Assembly: GCA_017308595.1 (NCBI GenBank)
Contig: JAFKER010000006.1
Location: 310,001-374,000 of the forward strand
Direction of reading: 5' to 3'
DNA length: 64,000 nucleotides
Source: Afipia sp.
Lineage (GTDB): Bacteria; Pseudomonadota; Alphaproteobacteria; Rhizobiales; Xanthobacteraceae
This document shows positions 41,893 to 51,677 of this stretch, in pieces (the stretch's first letter is position 1; every line of letters begins with the position of its first letter). Below the pieces are notes generated by a model. That model had not been told where the DNA came from, made no database searches, and was given only the letters and a program-made list of their open reading frames with translations. Position numbers and translations under genes: made by a program.

Positions 41893-43353
41893 ATGCCTGC
41901 TGCGCCCGTTGAAATTCTGTCCAATTCACCGGAATTCACTGTTTCGGAGCTGTCCTCGGCGCTGAAACGCACGGTGGAGGACACCTATGGCCATGTGCGG
42001 GTGCGCGGCGAAATCTCGGGCTTTCGCGGACCACATTCCTCCGGCCATTGCTATTTCGCGCTAAAGGATGACAGCGCCAAGATCGAGGCTGTGATCTGGA
42101 AAGGCGTCCACGGCCGGATGCGGTTCAAGCCGCAGGAAGGCCTTGAGGTCATCGCCACCGGCAAGCTGACCACTTATCCGGGTTCATCCAAATACCAGAT
42201 CGTGATCGAGGCCATCGAGCCTGCGGGTGTCGGCGCGCTGATGGCGCTGATGGAAGAGCGCAAGAAAAAGCTCGCCGCCGAAGGCCTGTTCGACGAGGCG
42301 CGCAAGCAGCTTCTTCCGTGGCTGCCCGAGGTGATCGGCGTGGTGACCTCGCCGACTGGCGCTGTGATCCGCGACATCCTGCACCGGCTGGAAGATCGCT
42401 TTCCGCGCCGCGTGCTGGTGTGGCCGGTGCGTGTGCAGGGCGAAGGTTCCGCCGAACAGATCGCAGCCGCGATCCATGGCTTCAATGCGCTGGAAGAAGG
42501 CGGCAAGATTCCGCGTCCCGATCTGCTGATCGTGGCGCGCGGCGGCGGTTCGCTGGAAGACCTGTGGTCGTTCAACGAAGAGATCGTGGTGCGCGCCGCT
42601 GCCGAGAGCATGATCCCGTTGATTTCGGCAGTCGGTCACGAGACTGATGTGACATTGATCGACTTCGCTGCCGACAAGCGCGCGCCGACGCCGACGGCGG
42701 CTGCGGAAATGGCCGTACCGGTGCGTGCCGAATTGTTTGTCGAAATTGCCTCGCTGGCGCGGCGCAGCCTCGCCTCATGGCAACGTGTCCAGGACCACCG
42801 GCGCAGTGAGCTGCGCAGTGCGTCCCGGGCGCTTCCAAAACTGCACGATCTCCTGGCCATCCCGCGCCAGCGCCTCGACCGCGCCAGCGCGCAATTGCCG
42901 AGGGCGCTGCGCAGCAATGCTCACGCCTATGAACGCCGCCTGTCGGCGATCGGCGGCCGTCTCACCGTCACCACGCTGCGCATGCAGATCGAGCGCGGCA
43001 AGGAGAAGATCGAGCGGCTGACGGCAGGCGCGGAGCGCTGCGCACGCCTGCACATCCAGCAGCGAGAGACGCGGCTGCGCTATGTGGCGCAGTTGCTTAA
43101 CGCGCTGTCTTATAAAGGCGTTCTGGATCGCGGCTTCGCACTGGTGCGCGACGAACATGGCCAGCCGCTGCATGCCGCAGCGAATATCAATTCCGGGCAG
43201 CGTTTGAACATCGAGTTCGCCGATGGGCGCGTCGGTGCAATAGCGGATGGCGACGGAACGCCTGCGGTAAAGCCGAAGGCCGCTCCGGCGAAGCCGGCCT
43301 CGAAACGCACAACCGATTTTGGCGTGAAGAAGGTCCAGGGCGACCTTTTCTGA
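41893..43353 (+). CDS. xseA: exodeoxyribonuclease VII large subunit
   Basis: A 486-residue XseA, the catalytic subunit that degrades single-stranded DNA to oligonucleotides with XseB. The N-terminal OB-fold is [20 protein letters not shown] to about residue 105, followed by the catalytic region with [43 protein letters not shown] and [20 protein letters not shown] coiled-coil rich in Arg and Leu follows, then a short Ala/Lys-rich tail. The ATG at 41893 is chosen by homology over an upstream frame. xseB is not in the window. Confidence 0.96.
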   Translation: MPAAPVEILSNSPEFTVSELSSALKRTVEDTYGHVRVRGEISGFRGPHSSGHCYFALKDDSAKIEAVIWKGVHGRMRFKPQEGLEVIATGKLTTYPGSSKYQIVIEAIEPAGVGALMALMEERKKKLAAEGLFDEARKQLLPWLPEVIGVVTSPTGAVIRDILHRLEDRFPRRVLVWPVRVQGEGSAEQIAAAIHGFNALEEGGKIPRPDLLIVARGGGSLEDLWSFNEEIVVRAAAESMIPLISAVGHETDVTLIDFAADKRAPTPTAAAEMAVPVRAELFVEIASLARRSLASWQRVQDHRRSELRSASRALPKLHDLLAIPRQRLDRASAQLPRALRSNAHAYERRLSAIGGRLTVTTLRMQIERGKEKIERLTAGAERCARLHIQQRETRLRYVAQLLNALSYKGVLDRGFALVRDEHGQPLHAAANINSGQRLNIEFADGRVGAIADGDGTPAVKPKAAPAKPASKRTTDFGVKKVQGDLF

Positions 43354-43465
43354 GATTAAGCCATATCCGGCAGATCGATCAGGGGTTTCCCGAAAGGGCC
43401 AGCCAACCTATATTTAGACCAACTCTCCGGACCACATCTGCCGGACCCCGATAAGGACTCTCATC

Positions 43466-43690
43466 GTGCTGAATAAATTCGGGCCTTCAGGCCAGGGCGA
43501 AGCGCAGGTCGAATATCTCGACGGCGATTTTCGCGTGACCTCCCCCGGCTCCTATGTCCGCTGTGCCATTACCGGCGAACACATCCCGCTGGATGAATTG
43601 AAATACTGGAGCGTCGACCGGCAGGAAGCCTATGCGACTCCGGAAGCCGTGTTGCAACGGCACTATCCGGCGCAAATCAGGAAGGCCTGA
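43466..43690 (+). CDS. DUF2093 domain protein
   Basis: A 74-residue protein that is almost entirely a DUF2093 domain (VEYLDGDFRVTSPGSYVRCA, then TGEHIPLDELKYWSVDRQEA), a family restricted to Alphaproteobacteria with unknown function. It starts 112 bases after xseA and its last 14 bases overlap the converging lpxK gene. The adjacency to lpxK and xseA is conserved in relatives as I recall. Confidence 0.88.
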   Translation: MLNKFGPSGQGEAQVEYLDGDFRVTSPGSYVRCAITGEHIPLDELKYWSVDRQEAYATPEAVLQRHYPAQIRKA

Positions 43691-44702
43691 TTGGTCTTGC
43701 CCGCGCCTTCGTGAGACGCGCGGCCACGAAGTCCTTCAGCTTCGCTTCGTCATCGAACGCCAGCGTTACCGCAAACGCCGAAGTTTTGTCCGCATACTTC
43801 TGAAGCCGAACATCGCTGCGGATGCGCGCCATGTCCTTTTCGGTCGTCACCAGCATTAGCGATTTCGCCGCCCCCGCTGAAGCCAGCCGCCCGATCTCGT
43901 CCGGCGTGAACGGATGATGATCGGCGAAGATTCTCTCTTCGATCACATCCACGCCACTTGAGCGCAGCGTTGCGAAGAACCGTGCCGGATCGCCGATCCC
44001 GGCGAAAGCCAGCACACGCTGTCCACGCAGTTGATCCAGCGAAGCCTGATCGGGCACGAGTCGTGCGCGCAGCACGGAGGCGCCGCTCGTCCGTGCAGAC
44101 GTTGCGATACCGTCAGCGGATTCGCCCGTCCCTATCACAATCAGCGCATCGGTACGCGCGATCTGGGGCGGCAATGGCGCACGCAGCGGCCCGGCAGGAA
44201 ACACACAGCCGTTGCCGATGCCGCGCGCCGCATCGATGACAATCAGCGACGCATCCTTGATCAGCGCCGGATTCTGGAAACCATCATCAAGCAAAGCAAT
44301 CGTTGCGCCCTGCGCCCGCGCCAGTGCGGCGCCTTCGACGCGCTCACGCGACACGATGACCGGTACCTGTGCCGCCATCATCAAAGGCTCGTCGCCGACA
44401 TCCGCCGCAGTGTGCCCCGCCGGATCGACGCGAACAGGCCCTGACAGCGCGCCGCCATAGCCACGGCTGACAACGAACGGTTGCTCGCCCAATTCGCGCA
44501 ACAATTTCGCGAGTGCCAGCGTGGCCGGTGTCTTGCCCGCGCCGCCGACGTGATAATTGCCGATGCAGAAAACCGGAATATCAGCGCGTGTGCCTGTCCG
44601 CGCCATGCGCTGCGCTGTGATCGCGCCGTAAATCGCGCCCAAAGGCGTCAGCAGTCGCGAGATCGACGATGGCGGCCGATACCAGAAGGCCGGCTCACGC
44701 AT
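43677..44702 (-). CDS. lpxK: tetraacyldisaccharide 4'-kinase
   Basis: A 341-residue inner-membrane-associated kinase that phosphorylates the 4' position of the lipid A disaccharide precursor. The P-loop region is GNYHVGGAGKTPATLALAKL, followed by VVSRGYGG, GDEPLMMA and LLDDGFQN; a hydrophobic N-terminal segment anchors it. It overlaps the upstream waaA gene by eight bases and is the last gene of the pmbA-to-lpxK operon. Ends overlap DUF2093 (convergent). Confidence 0.95.
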   Translation of the reverse strand: MREPAFWYRPPSSISRLLTPLGAIYGAITAQRMARTGTRADIPVFCIGNYHVGGAGKTPATLALAKLLRELGEQPFVVSRGYGGALSGPVRVDPAGHTAADVGDEPLMMAAQVPVIVSRERVEGAALARAQGATIALLDDGFQNPALIKDASLIVIDAARGIGNGCVFPAGPLRAPLPPQIARTDALIVIGTGESADGIATSARTSGASVLRARLVPDQASLDQLRGQRVLAFAGIGDPARFFATLRSSGVDVIEERIFADHHPFTPDEIGRLASAGAAKSLMLVTTEKDMARIRSDVRLQKYADKTSAFAVTLAFDDEAKLKDFVAARLTKARARPIRPS

Positions 44703-45999
44703 CGGCGCTTCCTCCCTCGAGCCGCAACTGCAGCAGATACGGTTCCAGCGCACTCAACGTCTTGTCCAGCGCGCCGCCAAGCCTGTTCACGACGCCCTCC
44801 GCCGCGTCCACCGTGCGTTGCCGTGCAATGGGATTGACCAGAAGGTGACCAAGCGTCTTGACGAAATCTTCGCCGGTTTCAGCCCGGACAGCGCCGCCCG
44901 CCTGATCGAGGGACTCGTAGATGTCGCTGAAATTGAACACATGCGGGCCGTGCAGGATGGCGGCGCCAAGTCTGATGCCCTCGATCGGATTCTGTCCGCC
45001 ATGTGGCACCAGCGATCCGCCCATGAACACCACCGGTGCGATCCGGTAAAACAATCCCAGCTCGCCCAGAGTGTCGGCGACATAGATGTCCGAACCACCA
45101 CCCGGGAGTTCATCGCGCGAGCGCAAAGCCACCTGCATACCCGCGTCCGTCAGCATCTGGGCGATGGCCGGACCGCGTTCGGGATGACGCGGCACAATCA
45201 CGCTCAGCAATTGCGGCAGCCGCGATGCCAGACGGCGATGTGCATCGAGAATGATTTCATCTTCGCCGGGATGAGTGGAAGCGGCCACAAATATCTGACG
45301 GCGCTGCGTCGCCTCTTTCAGCCGCTCGAGCTTGCGCACATCCGCCGGCAATGCCTCGACATCGAGTTTCAGATTGCCGGACGTGACGACATTCGGGCAG
45401 CCGAGCGCTGCGAAGCGTTCGGCGTCGCGGTCGGATTGCGCGAGACAAAGATCGAAACATTCGAGCAGCGCGGAGATCGTACCGCGCAGTTTCTGCCAGC
45501 GCGGGAACGAGCGCGGCGACATGCGGCCATTGATGATGACCATCGGAATGCGGCGCTCGGCACTCGACAGAATCAGATTGGGCCAGATATCGGACTCGAT
45601 AAACAGCGCAAGTCCCGGCTTCCAGTGGTCGAGAAACGCGGAGACGAAACGGGGCGAATCGAACGGTACATATTGATGGATCACGTCTGGCGGAAACCGC
45701 CGCGCCACAATCTCGGCCGAGGTGACCGTGCCCGATGTGAGCAGGATCCGGACATTGAGCGCCCGCAGCCGTTCAATCAAACCGGCTGTGGCCAGAACCT
45801 CACCGACACTTGCGCCATGAATCCAGATCAGCGGCCCCGCCGGACGCGCCATGCTCGCAATGCCGCGGCGCTCGCCAAGACGTTCGGGGTCTTCCTTGCC
45901 GCGCTTGAGCCTGCGCGCGATCAGCGGCGCCGCGAGTGGCGCAGCAAGCGCCGACAGCCGCCGGTATGTCGCAAGCGTCGCTGGAAGCGCGCTAGGCAT
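44695..45999 (-). CDS. waaA: 3-deoxy-D-manno-octulosonic acid transferase
   Basis: A 434-residue GT30 glycosyltransferase that attaches Kdo to lipid A precursor at the inner membrane. The N-terminal KRGKEDPERLGERRG, IWIHGASVGEVLA (with the general base Glu), LFIESDIWPNLI and GGSLVPHGGQNPIEG motifs are intact. It overlaps both neighbours by eight bases, so the acyltransferase, waaA and lpxK are translationally coupled. Whether it adds one or two Kdo residues cannot be told. Confidence 0.96.
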   Translation of the reverse strand: MPSALPATLATYRRLSALAAPLAAPLIARRLKRGKEDPERLGERRGIASMARPAGPLIWIHGASVGEVLATAGLIERLRALNVRILLTSGTVTSAEIVARRFPPDVIHQYVPFDSPRFVSAFLDHWKPGLALFIESDIWPNLILSSAERRIPMVIINGRMSPRSFPRWQKLRGTISALLECFDLCLAQSDRDAERFAALGCPNVVTSGNLKLDVEALPADVRKLERLKEATQRRQIFVAASTHPGEDEIILDAHRRLASRLPQLLSVIVPRHPERGPAIAQMLTDAGMQVALRSRDELPGGGSDIYVADTLGELGLFYRIAPVVFMGGSLVPHGGQNPIEGIRLGAAILHGPHVFNFSDIYESLDQAGGAVRAETGEDFVKTLGHLLVNPIARQRTVDAAEGVVNRLGGALDKTLSALEPYLLQLRLEGGSADA

Positions 46000-46705
46000 G
46001 AAAACCCTCGTCAGGACGCCCGACCAGCCCGTAGGCGCGGCGCGTCACATCGTTCAGCCGTTCTTCAAGTTGCAGCCGCAACGCCTGCATGGTCTCGTTG
46101 TCCGCGTCGGGCGGCACCCAGATCAATTCTGCACCCGCGATCACGCCCCGCCCGAATGGCAAATGAATGACGGAACGGTCCCAGTTGTTCAACCGCTTGA
46201 ACCGGCTGGTGGCAATCGCCACCGGCAGGATCGGCCGGCCGGATTCCCGCGCCAGCATGATGATGCCGAGGCCCGCCTTCCGCGAAACCTTCGGCACGTC
46301 GGCGGTCAGCGCCATGTTGATCTTGTCGTCCAGCACCCGCAGCATCGCCTTGAACGCGCCGACGCCGCCCTTGCGGTGAAACTCCACGCCGTGGTCACCC
46401 GAGCCGCGCACGGTGCCAACATCAAGACGCTCCGCCGCAATCGCATTGATCTCACCATCGCGGTGACGCGAAATCAGCACCTTGGCCTTGTATTCCTTGC
46501 GCTTGAGAAACGGCATCATGAAATGCTGACCGTGCCAGAAGGCGATGATCAGCGGCATGTCCGGCTCAAGCTGCTTGTAGACGTCGGGCGGATCCAGCGT
46601 GAAGCGATTGGTCAGCCACACAAACCGCAGAAACTCAGCCGCGATGAAACCCGCGACATGCTGCAGCCAGCTCGCGCGGCCCAATTTTCGAAGCGCGGCT
46701 TTCAA
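45992..46705 (-). CDS. lysophospholipid acyltransferase family protein (DUF374)
   Basis: A 237-residue membrane acyltransferase of the DUF374 type, related to lipid A late acyltransferases. The motif FWHGQHFMMPFL, SRHRDGE and VEFHRKGGVGAFKAM are conserved; one or two hydrophobic segments sit near the N-terminus. It is presumably responsible for adding a fatty acyl chain to Kdo-lipid A or a related lipid, judging by the flanking waaA and lpxK. It overlaps DUF4170 by four bases and waaA by eight. Confidence 0.9.
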   Translation of the reverse strand: MKAALRKLGRASWLQHVAGFIAAEFLRFVWLTNRFTLDPPDVYKQLEPDMPLIIAFWHGQHFMMPFLKRKEYKAKVLISRHRDGEINAIAAERLDVGTVRGSGDHGVEFHRKGGVGAFKAMLRVLDDKINMALTADVPKVSRKAGLGIIMLARESGRPILPVAIATSRFKRLNNWDRSVIHLPFGRGVIAGAELIWVPPDADNETMQALRLQLEERLNDVTRRAYGLVGRPDEGFHA

Positions 46706-46950
46706 GTGGAAGATTTCGTATCTTGGCCCGGATCAAGCAGCCGGTGAAGATGGACGATAAAATAACGCATGTGGGCGTTATCGACGGTCTGCTGGGCCTT
46801 GCTCTTCCACGCCGCGTAAGCAGTGGCGTAATTCGGAAACAATCCCACGATCTCGACCTTGTCGAGATCCTTGAAAGTCACGTGATCGAGGTCGAGAAGC
46901 TCGCCACCGATGACGAGGTGAAGCAACTGGGGTTGCACAGTTTCGGACAT
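46702..46950 (-). CDS. DUF4170 domain protein
   Basis: An 82-residue cytosolic protein matching DUF4170 (LHLVIGGELLDLDHVTFKDL, then VEIVGLFPNYATAYAAWKSK, HMRYFIVHLHRLL). Function unknown; it is found next to the lipid A genes in Rhizobiales. The ATG at 46950 is preferred to one 15 bases earlier. It overlaps the acyltransferase gene by four bases and may modulate lipid A synthesis. Confidence 0.87.
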   Translation of the reverse strand: MSETVQPQLLHLVIGGELLDLDHVTFKDLDKVEIVGLFPNYATAYAAWKSKAQQTVDNAHMRYFIVHLHRLLDPGQDTKSST

Positions 46951-47011
46951 GAGATGCTTTCCCAAACAGCAAAGACCGGCCGGTAGACTGAAGCAAAAAC
47001 CATGCTCGCAA

Positions 47012-47830
47012 TCACCACGGAATCGGGTTTTCCCGAAAATGTTTCACGATATGCGCGTGTCGCGCATGCCCCGCCGCCACCAGCAATCCGTGGCGAACAT
47101 CGGCCAGATTGTAAACCAGACGTTCGCCAGCCAGTGAGGTCATTTCCCCGCCCGCTTCGTGCACGATTAAGTCGGCCGCCGCAAGGTCCCAATCGCGGCT
47201 GTTTCCGGCTGCAAATGCGGCATCCAGCCGCCCTTCCGCGACTTTGACCAGCCGCAGCGCCAATGAGCCGATGCGCGGATAGAGGCTTTCGCCCTCTTTC
47301 ATACCACCGAGACGCTCGACCAGCGGCTTCGGCCCCGCAATTTTGGGGAAATTGATTGCCGAGCCCGGCGCGGCGGTAACCCGTGCACCGTTGAGGAGCG
47401 CGCCGTCTCCGCGCGTCGCGAAAAAGAACTCGTTACTGGCCGGCGCGAACACCGCACCGAGAACCGGTAAGCCATTGGCAACCAGCGCAATCGAGACCGA
47501 CCAGTCCTCTCGGCGCTCCAGATAGGCCCGCGTGCCGTCAATCGGATCGACAATCCATGTCAGAGATTTGCCGATCCGGGAGGTATCGTCCGCGCTTTCT
47601 TCCGACAGCCAGCCGTAGCCGGGCGTCGCGGACCGCAAACGCGTCTCGATCAGATCGTTGACCGCAATATCGGCTTCGGAAACGGGCGATGACTTGCCCT
47701 TGATCCAGGACTTCAGCTCGGTTCGAAACAGCTTGAGCGCCAGCGCCCCCGCTTCGCGCACCACATCCTCAAGCAAGGCTGCGTCGCGCGTGAGGTTCGC
47801 AGCAATGATCTCGGAGCTAGCGTCCGGCAA
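47012..47830 (-). CDS. inositol monophosphatase family protein, CysQ-like
   Basis: A 272-residue phosphatase of the inositol monophosphatase superfamily, likely a 3'(2'),5'-bisphosphate nucleotidase that removes the PAP formed in sulfate assimilation, but an inositol-phosphate substrate is possible. Metal motifs: PVSEADIAVND, GWLSEESADD, WIVDPIDGTRAY and RDWDLAAADLIVHEAGG. The start appears to be TTG at 47830 inside the last codons of pmbA; there is no ATG until far into the gene, so coupling with pmbA is probable. It is the second gene of the lipid A-linked operon. Confidence 0.85.
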   Translation of the reverse strand: MPDASSEIIAANLTRDAALLEDVVREAGALALKLFRTELKSWIKGKSSPVSEADIAVNDLIETRLRSATPGYGWLSEESADDTSRIGKSLTWIVDPIDGTRAYLERREDWSVSIALVANGLPVLGAVFAPASNEFFFATRGDGALLNGARVTAAPGSAINFPKIAGPKPLVERLGGMKEGESLYPRIGSLALRLVKVAEGRLDAAFAAGNSRDWDLAAADLIVHEAGGEMTSLAGERLVYNLADVRHGLLVAAGHARHAHIVKHFRENPIPW

Positions 47831-49214
47831 TCGTCAATTCTCCGATGCGGACGGTCGGCGCATTGACACCGTACTTGAAGGTCAGATCGTTGGCGGGAAC
47901 CATCGATTTGAAAATCTCCAGCAGATGACCCGCGATGGTCACTTCGCTGACCGCATAGGTCAGTTTGCCGTTCTCGATCCAGAAGCCCGCAGCACCGCGG
48001 CTATAATCGCCGGTCACGCCATTTACGCCCGATCCAATCAGATCGGTGACGTAGAAACCGTCCCTGATGTCGGCGATCAATTCGGCCGGCGACAGCTGGC
48101 CCGGCTCGAGGTGAAGATTGTACGGCCCCGGCGAGGGCGATGATGACACACCGCGATGGGCGTGGCCCGTCGTGGTCATGCCGAGCTCCCGCGCGGTCGC
48201 GGAATCCAGCAGCCACGTGGTGAGCACGCCTTCATCGATGATGGCGTGCTTCCTTGTCGCAACACCTTCGGAATCGAACGCCTGCGACCGCATTCCCCGT
48301 ACCCGCAGCGGATCGTCGATAATGCGGATATTTTTATCGAACAGTTGCTGGCCGAGACGGTCCTTCAGGAAGCTGGTCTTGCGCGCGATCGATGCCCCGT
48401 TGACCGCACCGATCAGATGGCCGACCAGCGAACTGGAGACACGCGGATCAAACACCACCGGTGCCTTTCGCGTTTCGACCTTTCGCGGATTGAGCCGCGC
48501 CACAGTACGTTCGCCCGCGCGCTGTCCAACGCTCGTTGGCGACTCCAGATCGGAGCCATGAATCGCGGAGGTGAAATCGTAATCGCGCTCCATGCCGGTG
48601 CCTTCGCCTGCGATTGCGACAGCGGAGACACTCTGGCTCGAACGCAAATAAGACCCATGAAAGCCGGTGGACGTCACGAGCACCATGCCGCCAATGCCGG
48701 ACGAGGCGGACGCCCCGCCAGACTTGGACACGCCCTTGACCGCAAGCGCCGCAGCCTCCGCTTCCAGCGCGCGCCGCTCCAGTTCGGCGACAGACGGCAT
48801 CTGCGGATCGAGCAGATCCAGATCGGGAAACTGTTTGGCGAGCAAAGCCGGATCGGCAAGGCCGACATATTCATCGTCAGGCGCGACCTTCGCCATCGCC
48901 ACTGCGCGCTCGGCGAGCTTTGCAACATCGCCGCCGATATCGCTGGTCGACACCACCGCCTGACGTTTCCCGACAAACACCCGCAAGCCGACATCGTCGC
49001 CTTCGGAACGTTCGGACTCCTCGACCTTACCCTCACGAACCTCGACGCCCTGCGACACGCCGCGCACAGCGATGGCGTCCGCAGCATCCGCGCCCGCACG
49101 CTTCGCTGCTTCAACGAGACGCTGCGCGAGATCGCTCAGCGCGGTCTGATCGAACAATCCGGATGTCGTTGATTTTTGCGAAGGCGACAATGATGCGTTT
49201 GGTGAAGAGTTCAC
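47817..49214 (-). CDS. pmbA: TldD/PmbA family protein, TldE-like
   Basis: A 465-residue protein of the TldD/PmbA pair, a heterodimeric metalloprotease that unfolds and cleaves peptides. No HExxxH zinc motif is present, so this is the non-catalytic TldE/PmbA half. The N-terminal domain is ADAIAVRGVSQGVEVREGKV; the C-terminal half has GSDLESPTSVGQRAGERTV and GVNGVTGDYSRGAAGFWIEN. The start is uncertain: a GTG at 49214 fits relatives best, with a TTG at 49247 as alternative. First gene of the operon that runs to lpxK. The gap 49215-49487 holds no gene that I can see. Confidence 0.9.
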   Translation of the reverse strand: MNSSPNASLSPSQKSTTSGLFDQTALSDLAQRLVEAAKRAGADAADAIAVRGVSQGVEVREGKVEESERSEGDDVGLRVFVGKRQAVVSTSDIGGDVAKLAERAVAMAKVAPDDEYVGLADPALLAKQFPDLDLLDPQMPSVAELERRALEAEAAALAVKGVSKSGGASASSGIGGMVLVTSTGFHGSYLRSSQSVSAVAIAGEGTGMERDYDFTSAIHGSDLESPTSVGQRAGERTVARLNPRKVETRKAPVVFDPRVSSSLVGHLIGAVNGASIARKTSFLKDRLGQQLFDKNIRIIDDPLRVRGMRSQAFDSEGVATRKHAIIDEGVLTTWLLDSATARELGMTTTGHAHRGVSSSPSPGPYNLHLEPGQLSPAELIADIRDGFYVTDLIGSGVNGVTGDYSRGAAGFWIENGKLTYAVSEVTIAGHLLEIFKSMVPANDLTFKYGVNAPTVRIGELTIAGR

Positions 49215-49487
49215 AAACAAATTCCCAAGGCTTGAAGGCGAATGCAACGTATCATGAGATGTGCCTGTTTTACGCGGACTTCAAGCATTTTCAGGCCTTG
49301 CGGGGCAGATATTTCCAGCCGCTGGAAACATCTCGTCAAGCATCCGCGCCAACCTCCCGTCAATCATGAGAACTGAAGCAATCGGGGTGAGAGACGATTA
49401 ACCAGCCTTCTTAAGCGGATTCGGACATCGCTCTGGCATGCTCCTCCCATCGACCGGGAACATAATTCCGGCGTGGGAGATAAGACC

Positions 49488-50018
49488 GTGAGGCGTCAAT
49501 TCGGAGTCGGTGGGGTGCAACCCGCCGGGTCGAGCTGCATGTTGCAGCTCGACCCCCATTCTTTGCCTGCAAGCTTTGAGGCGCGCGATGGTCGCGCCGA
49601 TGGCGGCGTCAGGCATATCGAAATCAATCGCGAACGCGTCACCGTGCGCCGTGCCGTCGGCGGCATCCGCATGGCGATCAATGTTCGTGTCAGCGAATTT
49701 CTCGGCATCGCCTGCCGCGAAACTAACGACGGGCGCGCGCTCGTTCTGGTGCACAACGATCCTTCGTTGTCGGTGCCGCTGCTTGTCACGTCAGACGAAC
49801 TTCAACTCGACCTCGCCTGGCAGATGTGGGGCGACCTGTTTGCCTTGCCGCAGATCGAGGACGAAACCGACGACGCGCGCGAACCGGCCCCTCGCCGCCG
49901 CCGCCGCAACATCATCAAGGATCGCCGTCCGAAATTTCTGGTCCGCCGCAAAACCGGGCGCACCGCGACAGAAAGGCCTGTCCACCGCGGCGAGCGCGAG
50001 ATTATCGCGCGGCACTGA
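49488..50018 (+). CDS. DUF6101-type family protein
   Basis: A 176-residue cytosolic protein. I recall the family as DUF6101, present in Bradyrhizobium relatives, but assign it with caution. The central part is beta-rich (ERVTVRRAVGGIRMAINV, ALVLVHNDPSLSVPLLV) and the C-terminus is very basic (RRRRRNIIKDRRPKFLVRR), which suggests nucleic acid or ribosome contact. The GTG at 49488 has GGAG eight bases upstream and is preferred to a GTG 15 bases earlier. It converges on ubiA with three bases between. Confidence 0.72.
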   Translation: MRRQFGVGGVQPAGSSCMLQLDPHSLPASFEARDGRADGGVRHIEINRERVTVRRAVGGIRMAINVRVSEFLGIACRETNDGRALVLVHNDPSLSVPLLVTSDELQLDLAWQMWGDLFALPQIEDETDDAREPAPRRRRRNIIKDRRPKFLVRRKTGRTATERPVHRGEREIIARH

Positions 50019-50021
50019 TCG

Positions 50022-50954
50022 TCACGCGCTGCGGATCACCGCATCCGCAAGCAGGCCCGCGAACAACAGCAAGCCTGCATTGCGGTTTGATTTGAACAGC
50101 CGCAGGCACAGCGCGGAATCATCGATCCGGATGGTCCGGACCTGCCAGACCAGATGCGCGGCAAAGGCCGCAAGCCCGATCCATGCCGCCCAACGCGATC
50201 CGCCGAGCCACAGCGCGGTGCCGATCAGCACCACCGCCAGACTATAGAAAATCGTCAGCGCCAGTTTGGTTTGTTCGCCAAACAGCAAAGCCGTCGATTT
50301 GATCCCGACCATAATGTCGTCTTCGGTATCCTGATGCGCATAGATCGTGTCGTAGGCGATCACCCATGCGATCGATCCGGCGTAGAGCACCAGTGCGGTG
50401 CCATCGATGCGTCCGAGGATCACAGCGAACCCCATCAACGCGCCCCATGAGAACGCGAGGCCGAGCGTGACCTGCGGCCAGTAGGTGATGCGCTTCATGA
50501 AAGGATAAACCGCGACAATGATCAGGGAGGCGATCCCCGTGAAGACCGCAAAGCGGTTGAACTGGAGCAGGACTGCAAGCCCGACCAGTGCCTGCAAAAC
50601 GAGAAAGGCTCCCGCCTGCGCAACACTCACCTGCCCCGCCGGAATCGGCCGGGATCGCGTGCGCTCAACTTTCGCATCAAGATTACGGTCGGTGATGTCA
50701 TTCCAGGTGCAGCCCGCACCACGCATCACCATCGCACCGATCAGGAACAGCACGAGGACCAGCGGCAGGCTGTGCAAGTCGCGTGCGATGCCTCCAGCCA
50801 GCGCCGCCGACCACCAGCATGGCATCAGCAGCAGCCACCAGCCAATCGGGCGGTCGAAACGCGACAAGCGCAGATAAGGCCGCATCCAGACCGGCGCGCG
50901 GGTATCGACCCAGTTGGCGGTGGAGTCGGCGACGGGGGCTGCGGCGTTGCTCAT
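50022..50954 (-). CDS. ubiA: 4-hydroxybenzoate octaprenyltransferase
   Basis: A 310-residue integral membrane prenyltransferase that attaches the polyprenyl tail to 4-hydroxybenzoate in ubiquinone synthesis. The first Asp-rich motif is NDITDRNLDAKVERT and the second YDTIYAHQDTEDD, binding the magnesium pyrophosphate. Eight to nine membrane helices are visible. It is expressed separately from other ubi genes, none of which is in the window. Full length. Confidence 0.95.
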   Translation of the reverse strand: MSNAAAPVADSTANWVDTRAPVWMRPYLRLSRFDRPIGWWLLLMPCWWSAALAGGIARDLHSLPLVLVLFLIGAMVMRGAGCTWNDITDRNLDAKVERTRSRPIPAGQVSVAQAGAFLVLQALVGLAVLLQFNRFAVFTGIASLIIVAVYPFMKRITYWPQVTLGLAFSWGALMGFAVILGRIDGTALVLYAGSIAWVIAYDTIYAHQDTEDDIMVGIKSTALLFGEQTKLALTIFYSLAVVLIGTALWLGGSRWAAWIGLAAFAAHLVWQVRTIRIDDSALCLRLFKSNRNAGLLLFAGLLADAVIRSA

Positions 50955-50975
50955 CGCAACCCTTCTCGGAGCAAG

Positions 50976-51677
50976 TTAGCGGGTCAGCACGTTGCCGTTC
51001 AATGTGTCGAAGGTACTGCCGCCACGCTTGAGCGGCTTGGCCTCGGGCAACGACGCGGAGCCGAGCGCCTCGCTGAGACTTGGGCCTGCGGGTCCCGCCT
51101 GCTGTTGCTGCGCCGCTGCACATACGCGCTGCTGCAACTGGGTGGTATTGGCATGTCCCTTCTTCATCTGATCAGCGACCTGAGCAGGAATGCCGCACTT
51201 TTGCATGTGGCTTTCGACGAACTTGATCATTTTCGTTTCGGCCTGCGCGAAATTTCCGATCAGCCTGCAGGCCTCCTGCGGCGGTGCCTTGCGCTTGCCC
51301 GCCGCCTGAATCAGCTTAGCCTTGGCTTCGGCATCCGCCCGCAGCGGCGTAAAGCCTTTCTGGCAGTCTTCCGCGCCAGGAGGCGGGCCACCCTGCGGCG
51401 GACCAAAACCGGTGCCGCCCACCGGAGGCGCACCGCTCGTGAATGCGCTGGGCGACGCAGCCGGTCTTGCGGGCGCAGCGGTCGCGCCGTTGACCGGCGG
51501 GAATGGCGATGCGGCGGGCGCACCATTCACCGGGGGGAATGGCGACGCATTGCTCGCAGGAGCCGGTGCAGACTGCCCGGGCAGCGGGGCTGGAAACGCA
51601 CCCTGAGCGCGGACATCCGCAGCCTGCATGACGAAGGTAGCGGCAGCCAGCAATGCGATGGAACGGTAGGCGGTCAC
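50976..51677 (-). CDS. secreted Pro/Ala-rich protein with conserved C-terminal Cys domain
   Basis: A 233-residue exported protein. The GTG at 51677 has an ideal GGAGGAG ribosome binding site and yields a signal peptide (TAYRSIALLAAATFVMQAADV); an ATG 30 bases upstream lacks one. After the signal, a Pro/Ala/Gly-rich disordered stretch contains two copies of a unit like ASPFPPVNGA, then a helical domain of about 100 residues with four cysteines (CQKGFTPLRADAEAKAKLIQ to RVCAAAQQ). I do not recognise the family by name. It lies 21 bases upstream of ubiA on the same strand and may be cotranscribed. Confidence 0.75.
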   Translation of the reverse strand: MTAYRSIALLAAATFVMQAADVRAQGAFPAPLPGQSAPAPASNASPFPPVNGAPAASPFPPVNGATAAPARPAASPSAFTSGAPPVGGTGFGPPQGGPPPGAEDCQKGFTPLRADAEAKAKLIQAAGKRKAPPQEACRLIGNFAQAETKMIKFVESHMQKCGIPAQVADQMKKGHANTTQLQQRVCAAAQQQQAGPAGPSLSEALGSASLPEAKPLKRGGSTFDTLNGNVLTR

